DNA of 64,000 nucleotides from Talinum fruticosum. Lineage: Eukaryota; Streptophyta; Magnoliopsida; Caryophyllales; Talinaceae. The position numbers and the translations under genes were made by a program. How positions within the stretch are numbered: the first letter of the stretch is position 1; every line of letters starts with the position of its first letter. Below, in pieces: positions 46,850-57,936 of this stretch. The DNA lies in contig JAITYX010000065.1 of the NCBI GenBank assembly GCA_021018815.1, forward strand, positions 295,001 through 359,000, read 5' to 3'. A model generated the notes under the pieces. The model was not told the origin of the DNA, ran no database searches, and worked only from the letters and a program-made list of their open reading frames with translations.

Positions 46850-48200
46850 ATGGCTCGAGAATAATGAAGACTTCGATGAAGGAAGATCTTCTAGCGAGAC
46901 CACCAAAGTTTAAAGGATCAAATTGTGTACACTTGGAAGAAGCTCGTGGAATACTTTCTACTGGATCACGATGAAAATGTGTGGAACATCATACAAGAAG
47001 GAAACTACATTCCAATGAAGACGGAAGAAACAAGACTCGTGCCTAAAGCAAAGGTCGAGTACACTATTGAAGAGGCGAAAAGTTCGAAAGAACTTCAAAA
47101 CCATGAACATTCTCATGTGCACCATCGGCTTAGAGGAATACAATAGAGTATTAGCTTGTGACACAACCAAAGAAGTGTGGGACACTTTTGTCAACACATA
47201 TGAAGGCACAAGCCAAGTCGGACAAGCGAAGATAAGCCAATATCTTCACAAGTATGAGCTGTTCAAGATGGAGCCGAAGAAAACATCACTCCGATGTTCA
47301 TCCGCTTCACCGAGATTACTAACAATCTCAAATCTCCGGGTCGAATGATTTCCCATGAGCAAATGTCCAGAAAGATATTAAGAAGCCTACCCAAGAGAAG
47401 ATGGGGTCCAAAGGTGACATCCATCGAGGAAGCTTAGAACCTCTCTTTATTAAAGCTAGACGAACTCATTGGGAAGCTACTCATCCATGAGATCTATCTC
47501 GGAAGAAGAGGACACTAAGGTCGGCACCAAAAAGAATATTGCACTCGAAGGCCTCGGAAAGTAGAGAAGAAAATCGGAGTTCATCGGACTCGGAAGAAGA
47601 TCCCATGGCACTTATTGCCGGAGGCTTCAAAAGAATGATGAAGCACGGAAGATGTGGCAAATGGTCAAGAGAAGAGTTTTACAAGAAAGACAAGAATGAT
47701 AGAAAAGGTAAACACTCTTCCCCTTCAAAATTAACTTTAACTAAGAACTCTAGTTGTTTTGAATGTGGCAGCAAGGATCATATAGTCAAAGACTATCCAA
47801 GAAGAAAAAGGGATAGAAAGAAGAAGAAGGCTATGATGTCCACATGGAGTGATGAAGACTCATCATAAGAAGATGAGGATTCGGATGAATTGTTAGCTTG
47901 TCATTCAGCTACAAATTAAACCACTACTTAGGCTTATAATAAAAAATATAGCATAAAGATGAAGACTCGGATGACTCAAAGTGTCCGATGGCACTATCAA
48001 ACTCAAAAGCCGAATTTGAGTCGGACTCCAATCACTCGGACAATGAGGAAACTAATCCTCATGAGGTAATTGAATATCTCCTTAAGTTTTCTAAAGTTGA
48101 TTTAGCTAAATACATCTATACTTTGGAAGAAAAGCCCAATTCTAATTCTTCTCGGTTTAAAGAACAACTTGAGTCTATCACTTCGAGAGCATTTCTTTGA
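46850..48200 (+). pseudogene. SIRE-2 gag
   Basis: Starts ATGGCTCGAGAA at 46850 and shifts frame within a few codons. The capsid-like UBN2-type region follows (TWKKLVEYFLLDHDENVWNI, then in another frame MNILMCTIGLEEYNRVLACD and SQYLHKYELFKMEP), then a Ser/Asp-rich segment and a zinc knuckle at about 47757-47799 (CFECGSKDHIVKDYP) in which the last Cys is Tyr. An acidic tail is interrupted by the Athila LTR scrap at 47891-47960, after which 47988-48200 resumes. At least four frame breaks. Confidence 0.75.
47891..47960 (+). repeat. 70 bp scrap of the Athila-like LTR inside SIRE-2 gag
   Basis: TGTTAGCTTGTCATTCAGCT onward to GCATAAAGAT is nearly identical to the left end of the Athila LTR at 40855-40920, and sits at the equivalent gag position where the full Athila element interrupts SIRE-1. 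To its right, GATGAAGACTCGGATGACTC repeats about 20 bp of the gag sequence already present on its left. Confidence 0.8.
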
Positions 48201-48608
48201 AAAATGAATTAGAAAAATTGAGACTTACTTTAAGAGAACTCAAGACTCGGTGCTCAATCCAATGAGACTAAGTCTGAGTCCCTCGAAAGAGAAAATGAGC
48301 ATCTTCAAGCAAAAGCTCAATGAGTCTCAAGAACTCGTTTTGAAATTTACTCAAGGTCGAAAAACCTTGACATGCTCTTAGGGTCTCAATGTGTCTCCTT
48401 CGAAAAGAAGGACTCGGTTTTAACAAAGAGGAGGAATCCAATTCCTACTCGAGCTTTTCAAAAAGGATTCCACAACTGTGAAGTTCGGGAAGGCTGAGCA
48501 TGGTCCCATTCATAAGAATGAAAATGAGGACTAAGCCCAAACCCTCCACCGGTTTATAAAAGAAAAGATTTTCAAAAGAAAGAGACACGGACTCGGTTCT
48601 CTAAAAGA

Positions 48609-51600
48609 ATGACTCGGAATCGGACCAAACCCAAAGTTATTCAAATCTGGGTTCCCAAGAGTCTTCTTCCTCGAAAAGGACCACAAGTAAGGGAGTTACT
48701 GGGTTCATTAGAGGAAGTGAGAAAGGTTAGTTTCTCTCGACTTGCAGGTGGCTCGGAAAAGAATAAAAGGACAATGGTACCGGACAGTGGATGCTCACAC
48801 CACATGTCGGGAAATCCAAGACTCTTTTCTAAGTTAGAAGATTACAAGGGAGGCAAAGTCACATTTGGAGATGACAGCAAAGGCAAGATAATTGGGATAG
48901 GCAAGATTGGAAAAGGAGACAATGCGGTCCGCCCTGTCTACCTAGTCAAGGGATTGAAGTACAATCTACTTTGCATCTCTCAACTGTGTGATAAAGGTCA
49001 ACAGGTAAGATTTACTCGGACCAACCGCTATATTTCTAATGAAATTACCAAGGAGACTAAGCCCTCGGGTAAGAGATTAGGTAATACATACACTATTCCT
49101 CTTTCTCATCCAAGTCGAGAATCTATCTTGTTTAAAAGCATCTTTACATGATGATTCCTAGACATGGCATTGTAGACTAGGTCATGTTAGCATGCATACC
49201 ATTAAGAGCTTGCTTCTCATGGTTTAGTTAGAGGATTGCCTAACTATTCATTTAAGAACGATAAAATTTGTGAAGCATGCACAAGAGGGAAACGAGGTTA
49301 GACCATCTTTCAAATCTCTCAAAGCTGTTTCCACATCCAAAGTGCTTGAAATGTTGCAGATGGACTTATGTGGTGAAATCCTGTCAAGAGTCTCGGAGGT
49401 AAATCATATGTGCTTGTAATTGTTGATGACTGCAGGAAAATTCAAGTTGAGTCTCGAGACTTAGATAAAAAGAATTCGAACCGACCATGTAAGGGAGTTC
49501 GACTACTCAAAATTTGCAGAGTTACGTGATAAGAATGGTATCTCTCACAACTTCTCAACACGAAGAACTCCTTAACAAAATGAAGTAATGGAGAGAAAGA
49601 ACAGTACTCTTAAAGAAATAGGAAGGACAATGATGATTGAACATGATCAAACTTACTATTTCAGGCTGAGGCAGATCAACACAACAAACTACACATTGAA
49701 TAAATGCCTCATCGGACCCATCCTGAAGAAAACTCCATACGAGCTCTACAAAGGGAAGAAACCCAACATTTCATGCTTCAAGCCTTTTGGATGTAAGTGT
49801 TATATCCATAACAATGGTAAGGATCACCTTACCAAGTTTGATGTTCGATCGGATGAAGGTAGTTTTCTTGGTTATTCATCTCATAGTAAAGCTTACCGCA
49901 TTTTCAATAAAAGAACTAACAAAGTGGAAGAAAGCATCCATGTTGTTTTTGATGAGATTGAATAGGGAAACCAAGTGAGTCAATATTCTCGGATCCGAAG
50001 CTCGGTAGAGATGATGATCTTAGTGAAGATTAGCTCGGAAAGAGTTAAAGCAAAGTCACTCGTAACGAAGTGACTAAGAATAACTCGACTCGAGAATGAA
50101 ACGACTTAAGAGCCAGCTCAGAATGCTGAGGGTCAATCGGATGAACATGCTCAATCGGAATAGACTTCTAAAGACCAACAAATTCAACCTACTAATCTGC
50201 TAAACCGGATAACGGGTAGAGCGTTCAAATATGCTTCGAGCCACCCACTCGAAAACAATTTGTCCGATATCAACGAGTGGGGTAAGAACTCGTTCCTCTC
50301 TACAAAATTAATGTGCATTCACTGCATTTATTTCGTTAATCGAACCCAAAAATGCACTAGAGGCCCTAAATGAACCTGAATGGGTAGTAATCAATTTGAA
50401 AGAAACCTAGTCCGGACTTTGACCAAATGACCTTCGACCACCCAGTTATAGGAACCAAATGGGTTTTGAAGAACAAACTGATGAAGGTGGGTTGGTAGTC
50501 GAAATAAGGCTAGACTTGTGGCTCAAGGTTACAATCAAGAAGAAGGGATTGATTGTGGGAAACCTTTGCACCTGTTGCTAGAATTGAAGCTATTAGAATT
50601 CTATTGGCATTTGCATCTAGCATGAATATCAAATTGTATCAAATGGATGTTAAATGTGCTTTTCTTAATGGTTTCATTGAAGAGGAAGTCTATGTTGAGC
50701 AACCCCCTGGATTTGAAAACTCAAAATTTTCAAATCATGTTTTCAACTTGCAAAAAGCTCTTTATGGTCTTAAACAAGCTCCCGGAGCTTGGTATGAAAG
50801 ACTGAGCAATTTCTTGGTTCAAAATGATTTTAGAAGAGGTCAGATTGACAAGACTCTTTTTATAAAAACCAAGGGGAAAGACTTTCTTATTTCTCGGATC
50901 TATGTTGATGGCATAATTTTTGGAGCTACTAATGAAATTTTGTGTCAAGATTTTTCGAGTTAATGAGATAGGAATTTCAAATGAGCATGATGGGAGAACT
51001 CAATTTCTTCCTTGGTCTACAAATCAAGCAAGACAAAGATGGCATCTATGTCCATAAATTAAAGTATACCAAGGAGCTGTTGAAGAAGTACAAACTTCAA
51101 GATGCAAAACATGCAGCAACCCCTATGAACAACGACATAAAAGCTGGACTCGGACGAAAAAGGTAAAGCGAGTAGATTAGAAACTTTATCAAGATATGAT
51201 TGGATCTCTGCTATATCTTACTTCTAGTAGACCAGACATAATGTTTAGTGTATGTTTGTGTGCAAGATTTCAAGCTAATCCAAAAGAATCACATCTCACT
51301 GCGGCAAAGAGAATCTTCGACTATCTTACGGGGACTCGGAATATAGGTCTATAGTACTCAAGAGACTCGGAACTAACTCTCACTGGCTACTCGGATGCTG
51401 ACTATGCTGGGTACAAAGTTTATAGAAAAAGCACTTCAAGAGCATGCCGGTTTCAGGTCAATCTCGTATATCCCGACACTCAAAGAAGCAAAACTCAATA
51501 GCCCTATCAACTGCTGAAGCTGAATACATTGCAGCTGGAGCATCGTTGTGCTCGGATCTTATGGATCAAGCAACACTTGAGAGATCTTGGACATATATTC

Positions 51601-51843
51601 AAATCAATTCCAATCAAGAGTGATAATCAAAGTGCAATCGGCATCACTATGAATCCAGTTCGAGCACTCAAAGACAAAGCACATTGAGGTCGGATATCAT
51701 TTTCTAAGAGACCATTATGAGAAAGGTGATATTGAACTTGAATTCATTCCTACCAAACTTCAATTAGCTGATATCTTTACTAAGCCACTTAGTAAGGATC
51801 AGTTTTGCTTTATTAGGAATGAGCTTGGCATGATTAATGCATG
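48609..51843 (+). pseudogene. SIRE-2 pol: protease, integrase, reverse transcriptase, RNase H
   Basis: 48609-49151 is open and carries the aspartic protease (DSGCSHHMSGN near 48785). Pre-integrase and integrase follow with breaks; relative to SIRE-1 a 70 bp deletion at 49430/49431 removes the stretch right after the first core Asp region. 49588-49965 keeps the C-terminal integrase (KPFGCKCYIHN). RT is open at 50553-50963 ([33 protein letters not shown]), but its catalytic box at 50901-50912 reads YVDG, not YVDD. RNase H segments follow to about 51700 (AEYIAAG), and the polyprotein ends MINA-stop at 51843. Not functional. Confidence 0.8.
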
Positions 51844-52247
51844 ATTGTGTGCTTTTACGAGTGAAACTACTTTGCATGTTTACGTGTTAATTGTCTAGTG
51901 TTTTTACCTTACCAATAATTAGTTCGGTTGATCTCGTGATACTTGAGCTATGCGTTATTACTTGTTTGCGGTTTCTGAGTCACTCGAAGCTTTCTTGAGT
52001 CGGACTTAGATTTTGAGAAAAGTGGACATCAAAGTTCGAAATCATTTCTACAACAGTGGAGAATTTCGAAATTTCTTTTAAAATCTCTGTTTTTCCCTCT
52101 ATCTCTCATGGGCATCAATCGAGAGAACTAGCCATTGGGAGATAAAAACTAGAATTCTAACCGTTGGAGAGCGAGAATAGTCACACCGGTCGGAGGCGAC
52201 CGTTGGAGAGCTGGGTCGGAACGAACACCGAAGGAAAATTCTTTCTC

Positions 52248-52255
52248 TATAAATA
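52248..52255 (+). promoter_or_regulatory. TATA box upstream of SIRE-2 third ORF
   Basis: CTATAAATAGCATCC lies about 240 bp before ATG 52493 and is kept in SIRE-1 at 61768-61775, with similar flanks (ACCGTTGGAG upstream; CTTTTTCCTTCATTTCG-like downstream). This suggests the ORF has its own promoter. Inference from conservation only. Confidence 0.45.
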
Positions 52256-52492
52256 GCATCCTTTTTCCTTCATTTCGATACTTTACTCTCCACATGCTCT
52301 CTCTCTCGCTTACTATATCTCGAGCAAGTTCACTATTGTCAAGAAAACGAACCGACTCTTAAGTCAAGTGAATGACACCTCAAGTAAGCACCGATTGCTC
52401 TTTCATTTTCTTTTTACTCTCTCTCTCTCTCCTTCTTCGAGCTATCTTGTTCTCTCTCAAAGTTCATCTTGTCTCTCTTTTCTCATTCAACC

Positions 52493-54127
52493 ATGCTGAA
52501 AAGAGTTTCCCATCCAGACTTTCTTGGTTACGCAACCAAGAAACCTCGCACTAAAAGCTAAGAGGGTCCTTCCAACCCCTCTAAAATCATTGTCACCAAA
52601 CACCTAACGTTGGATGACAAATTCTTTCCGACCACTAAGTTTTCGTGGTTAGACAACATCAAAATCACAGGGGTTTATAATTTCCTCTATTTTAGCGAGT
52701 TCATCTACCCAGAACTCGTTTCGAGTTTTACTCCAACCTCTCCAGCTACGAGGGTATACTCACCTCAAGAGTTCAAAACGTCGTTGTCCGAGTCAACGTC
52801 TCTCTTCTCCACCGTCTTTTCAAAGTATCTTCTCTTTTCATTAACAGCAACCCTATACCTTTCAACGAGATTGCTGATGAATTCTTTGAGAAGTTTGCCA
52901 AAGAATTTCCTAAGTTACGCAAAAACTTCTCTTTGACTCAACTAAAGTCGAAGCCCGACTTCGTGTTTCCTGCCGATGAGAACCTTCTTTTCTCGGCATT
53001 CAAGTAAGGAGAACCCTAACTCCAAGCATTTTAAAGCTCTTTATGAAATTCTTGAGGGCTACGAAGTAGACCTCTTTCCAGCCATAATTGAGCGGATGGC
53101 CGCTGTGCCGGCTCGGACTCAGTATAAGAAATCCACCCCACTTCCTTTCGGGGCTCTTCTCACATTCATCTTTAAGCAATTCAAAGTTCCTCTCCCTCGG
53201 ATCTCGACGCGGTTTCGAGGCTGCCATTGTTGTAGGCACAAAAGAACTCATTGGGTATGGACACCAAGAGACCCAACCAGGTGTCCGGGTTCGTAACTCG
53301 AACCGAGGCCACCTTCACCAACTCGGAACCGAGGCCACCTTCACCGCCTCGGACTCATACGCAAACTCCTCTCTCTCTACCTCCTCCACCTGGTGGTGCC
53401 TCCACCTCAGGTGTCTCTCAGGTACTCACTTCTGCCTTGTCCACTGCCATAATGGACAAGATTTCCTCGGTGTCCACTAAACTCAAGGACACCCTTCGAT
53501 CATTCAAGACTGTCCTCCAGTCTATGACCATCAACCAAAAGACTACTCAATCTCAAATTAGAGAGCAGCAAGATGTGCTTCTTAAGCTGAAAGTACTTGT
53601 CAAGGAGCTATAGGAGATGATAGAGCTCCTCCAAGAACGGCATTCCAAGGCTGCTCGAGATCCGGTTGACTCGGACACATCCGAGGAATCCTCGAGCCCG
53701 ACCAAATCTTCCTCTAAAGGAGAGAAAGAAGAAGAAAAAGAAGAGGAGTCTGCAGCTAAGGCAGCTCCATCCGAGGAGAAGGAGGAAGAGGAGAAGGAAG
53801 AAGGCTGAAGCGACGAGAGGGACAAGGTGCTCCGGTCCTCCAACCAGAATTGATCGGCTTAGACGAAGTCCGAGTGGGTTAGAAGACCCTGCCGACAAAG
53901 GTCGATCAACGGCCGTCCGGCTCGAGCCAGCACCTCCCTCGGTCGAGTTCCAAGAGGATGAACCTCCGGACGACCTGGTTCCGGGTCATCCATTCGAGGT
54001 TGAGCCCATCCCGAAGATCCCAGTGCTGCCCCGCCTTGATCTTCAACATCCTCATGCTCCTACTAGCGAAGGCGCACTTGCTCGGTCCTCAACCTCGACT
54101 CAAACCGCTTCGTCTCCCCCTTCTTAA
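52493..54127 (+). pseudogene. SIRE-2 third ORF (env-position protein)
   Basis: Starts at ATG 52493. An N-terminal region has KHLTLDDKFFPTTKFSWLDN and VYNFLYFSEFIYPELVSSF, resembling the 'putative plant transposon protein' type. A middle part includes EILEGYEVDLFPAIIERMAA and PFGALLTFIFKQFKVPL. A Pro/Ser/Thr-rich linker, a coiled coil near 53525-53640 (SQIREQQDVLLKLKVLVKEL) and an acidic Glu/Lys/Ser tail (53665-53810) follow. It lies where SIRE elements carry an envelope-like ORF, but I see no signal peptide or transmembrane segment, so I do not call it envelope. Three or more frameshifts. SIRE-1 has the same ORF at 61928. Confidence 0.6.
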
Positions 54128-54615
54128 TTTTTTTTATTTTTCTTTATTTCTTTTTGTTCGGACAAACAAATTTGTATCTTCTTGATACTTTCTTCCCTGT
54201 TTGTTTTTTGTTGTTTTTGCAGAAATGCAAGGGGAGAATAGTTAGAAAATTTGTGTTGTCTTGTTTAGGGGAGATTTTCTCTCACCTCTTTTGTGTATAT
54301 ATCTTAATATGTGAATATTAATGAAGTGATTTCTTAGTTTCAAGTTATTTCTCCGAGTTCATCTTGCCTCTATATATCAACTTAGTTACATATTATTCTT
54401 TCTTCCTCTCGATCTATCAACTCAGCTACATTTTTTTGTTTGCTCTAATATAAGCAATACTCTAAGTTTGCTTCACTTCATTTCTATGCGATATTTCAGC
54501 TTTTAGCTCGATGCAATCTAAATTTTAATTGTTCGACATGTTTGTAGAGAAATAATGAAAACTTAGGGTTTTAACATTAACAAAGTATCTATCTCAATAA
54601 AGAATGCCTTTTATC

Positions 54616-54629
54616 AAAAAGAGGGAGAT
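54616..54629 (+). promoter_or_regulatory. SIRE-2 polypurine tract
   Basis: AAAAAGAGGGAGAT directly precedes the 3' LTR start TGAATACTCAG, as expected for the plus-strand primer. Confidence 0.85.
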
Positions 54630-56155
54630 TGAATACTCAGATTTTGCATGAATAACATTATGAGTACTATCAAGGAATCAGGTACAAACTTCATGTCATA
54701 AAATTTTTTATTACAAGTCATTCTAAGTGATATAGAAATGTTTCGAGTGACACGGAACCTTTTACGTAGTGTTACGTAAACTACTACATAAGTTTTCATT
54801 TGCTTCTAACCGACTTAGAAAGCATACTCTTGCTCATCTTTTCACATCTGTAGTTCTGAATCACTTAGACAACACTCAGATTTATCGCATGTTCAAACAC
54901 TCACTCTAACACGTTTAAACTCCGGTCGACTCTGTATTCCAAGATCGGGTGAATTACGACTTTAGTTCATCTCTTTTAGTCGACTTGTTCTGTTTGAACC
55001 TTATCTGTCTAGTTCAAGTACTCTTACTCGATATTCAATATCTAACTTGATCGTTCTCTAGACATACTTAGATGGAATTTGAGTATAATGAATATTAGAT
55101 TAAAAAATTCCATTCCTTTCGACTCGGATAATTATGCACTTAATAATCTTAATTAAATTATTATCTATGTCTAATCTTGGACCAAAGTATTTTGTACTTT
55201 GAGAACCAAAATTTGATTTACTTTTGTAGGTTATTTAAACGAGGTTATCCTAATTTTGAACTACAAAAGTAACCGGCTTCAAGATGTCAAATCACCAAGC
55301 AAACAAGGCTTTTTCTACTTCGACCAAGGCCCGAAACCGTGTCGGGGTTGTCCGCTTTCAAAACTGGAAATTTTTAATGCTATGCTCAATGGTGGTTTCC
55401 ACCTTACTTTTTAGACACCACTAGTGGATTGGGATATTCTAAGGAGTCAAGAGCCATTGCACAACGTTCACAACTCAACGAATCTTTTCCGAGTGATTCG
55501 GAAGAATCGTTACAACGGTCATAGAGGACTTCTAATCGGAAGATAGTCACAACGGCTAATCTACTTGGTCATCTATAAATAGAAGCCAACTCTCAAGACT
55601 TGAAGATTACTGGAATCATTGTCAATATACATACTTAAGTCTTTGTATTCATATTCAATCTTCCGCTTACAACTCCAACTCTATACTTAACATCTTTCCG
55701 AGTTGTAAGGTCTTGTAATCGAGTCACAACTTTCATTCTTACTTTCTAAGTAAGATCCCTTGACTGAGCTGTAAGGGTTAACTCAGCTCGGTTGTCTCTA
55801 GTTGTAACGGTTACCTCGGTTAGGAAGTACTAGATCGGATAAGCGAACTTCGAGTTTAGGAAAACCTTGTAAGGAATTGTCTAAGGGAGCAATTCTGGTT
55901 GAGTCTGTCTACTGTATTTTGTGGATTCAAAATAGTGGATTTGACTTGGTGCTTGGATTAGCACTGGCCGTGGTTTTCTGCCCCGGGAGGGTTTCCACGT
56001 AAATTCCGAGTTCATACCTTTTCGAGTTCAATCTCGACTTAGAAAGCCTTAAAGTTTGTTTTAAACTGTAATCTTCAATTTATTGTACAAATTTCCTCAT
56101 CACCGTATTCACCCCCTCTCTAGGGTGACTAATTCTCTCCAAGAGAAGACCTTCA
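54630..56155 (+). repeat. 3' LTR of SIRE-2
   Basis: Starts TGAATACTCAGATTTTGCAT and ends GACCTTCA. TATA box at 55574-55581. Differs from the 5' LTR by scattered substitutions and small indels, so the insertion is not recent. Confidence 0.85.
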
Positions 56156-56421
56156 CAGGATATAAGATAGGTAGAAGTTGTGTATCCAAGTTAGGTGTAG
56201 CAAGTACACGTAAAGTAGTCATCTCAATAATTTCGTAACTTGCGAAACAGAATTATTAACACTTACTTGGCTTTCAATTTCGTCAAATGTATGTTCCTTG
56301 TCAAAAAAACTAAAAAAACTACGAAAATAAACTATTAAAGTCACAAGAAGTAATAAAAGTAGTAAATCTAAATTAAATAAAAACTAACAACTATTATTTT
56401 CTTTCCCTAAGCAACAAAATT
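56156..56421 (-). other. Leader of the Athila-like element
   Basis: This lies between SIRE-2 and the Athila 5' LTR. On the minus strand the first bases after the LTR read AATTTTGTTGCTTAGGGAAA, in the position of the primer-binding site. It only loosely resembles the TGGCGCCGTTGCCGGGG type usual for Athila, so the primer is unclear. No coding sequence. Confidence 0.5.
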
Positions 56422-57931
56422 TGTTAGCTTGTCATTTAGTTACAAATTAAACCACTACTTAGGCTTATAATAAATAATATAGCATAGGAAAGTAGGGATC
56501 GAATCCACTAGGAAAGAGTATAATAACATGCAAGCTTTAATCTAATTAAATTTACTAATCTTAAAAACAAAATAGAAAATATAAATTAAAAAAATCAATA
56601 ACTAAAAATCATAGAAATTATCTAACAACTAAATAAATAATATCAAAGATATCAATTTTATAAAAAAGACTTAGTATAATCTATATCCACCATGCAAATT
56701 ATTATTTATCATTAACACACAAATTGATCTACCCATGAGGTAAACTATAGAAGACAAACCCTAGTGGATCTTCCCTATTTTTCCTTAGTTATTGGTTTAC
56801 TTAGGCCTAGCCCTAATATAAACCCTACTAATATTGATAACCCTAGCACTAGCACTAGAATTTAATCAAATTAGAGCATTAAGTATTAGAAAAACATCAT
56901 CTAGCACCTAATAACCAATCTACTAGCAAATTGATTTAAAAAGGATCTATGATAATTTCCTAATTAAAAGACCAAGCGATTACGTACTTAAACCCTTTAA
57001 ACTATCATATGAATTTATATAAAACTAATTAGCGTGCATTCTAATTAATTAGACATAAAAACATAAACGTTAAGAATAAATTATCATAGAACCATGGATA
57101 AAATCAATAAGACAATAAAGATCGAAACTTTGTTTCAAAATAACTAATTTAACATGGTTTCAAGTACATTATACTAAGTATAAAAACTACTCACACATAA
57201 TATAATTTAGGACACGTAAAAATAACATCTTTAATATTAAACTAACAATAAAAATAAAGTTTTAAAATAAATATTACAATAATATTACTACTACCATAAT
57301 ATTTCTTCTCAGCACGATGATGATCAAGATGATGGTGATAAGGAGGGTTGGTGATGAAGATAAGTGGTGATGATGATATGATAATGTTGGCGTGAGGATG
57401 ATAGATGAAGATGTGAGATTGTTATGATAAAAATAAGAGGTGATGATGTGAAGAGTAGAGAAAGGATGGCGTAGGTAGAGATGTGAGAGGTGGTGATGGG
57501 GGTTATTGTGATGAGAAGCCACCCTCGGGCAGCCGTGAGGATGATGAGTATAAATAATTTGGTGTCGGTTGAGAGTCCTTGCATGGTGATTCCCCTTCTC
57601 TTCTAAGTCTCTTTCTTCTCATGCAACTCTAAGGAGGAGTCCTAGTGGGTTTAGGAGTATAATTATCTTCACTCTGCTCTTCAAATTAAGACTTCATAAA
57701 ATAAAATATCATACAATAAATATTTTATGACACATTATTTAATGGACCGACTTCATATCTTTTCTTGAATGCTTGCTGGTAGCTAAAAATCCATTTTTGA
57801 CGTCTTCTTTTCTCTTTTCACTTTATTAAATAATTACCTAAAAATAGACAAAATAAAAGAATTTAGAAAAAATGAACTGTATAATATAAACTAAATAACT
57901 ACTAAAATTATATACAAAATGCGAATTAACA
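56422..57931 (-). repeat. 5' LTR of the Athila-like element, full length
   Basis: 1,510 bp, TGTTAATTCGC to GCTAACA on the minus strand. The plus-strand stretch near 56485-56515 has AGTAGGGATCGAATCCAC, a motif common in this LTR group. GATGAT-rich sequence at 57315-57545 gives small His/Ser/Thr-rich frames that are not genes. On the minus strand it precedes the leader and gag. Confidence 0.8.
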
Positions 57932-57936
57932 TGACT

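Larger units (their letters stand above)
45264..56155 (+). mobile_element. SIRE-2: near-complete SIRE-like Ty1/copia element
   Basis: 10.9 kb: LTR (1,527 bp), primer site, gag, protease, integrase, RT and RNase H in copia order, then a third ORF, polypurine tract and LTR (1,526 bp). The integrase-before-RT order and DSGCSHHMSG protease fix it as Ty1/copia; the large size and extra downstream ORF fit the SIRE/Maximus lineage. It lies between gag and the 5' LTR of the minus-strand Athila-like element. The expected 5 bp duplication is not seen (GACAA left, CAGGA right). All ORFs are broken. Confidence 0.85.
40855..57931 (-). mobile_element. Athila-like Ty3/gypsy element (gag-only), minus strand, with SIRE-2 nested inside
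   Basis: Two related LTRs (40855-41743 and 56422-57931), both TGTTAA...GCTAACA on the minus strand, enclose an Athila-type gag (45250-43712, minus) and a 3' region. Flanking 5 bp duplications are identical: TGACT (40850-40854 and 57932-57936). Protease, RT and integrase are absent: after gag the sequence passes directly into Athila-type 3' untranslated sequence, so this is a non-autonomous derivative. Without SIRE-2 (10.9 kb) the element is about 6.2 kb. It sits in the gag of SIRE-1. Confidence 0.8.

Noticed and set aside
53553..53898. Ser-rich minus-strand ORFs opposite the SIRE third ORF
   Set aside because: Shadow of the Glu/Lys/Ser-rich acidic tail; the plus strand frame is conserved in SIRE-1.
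57274..57584. His/Ser/Thr-rich minus ORFs, also at 41085-41348
   Set aside because: Products of GATGAT-rich sequence inside the two Athila-like LTRs.
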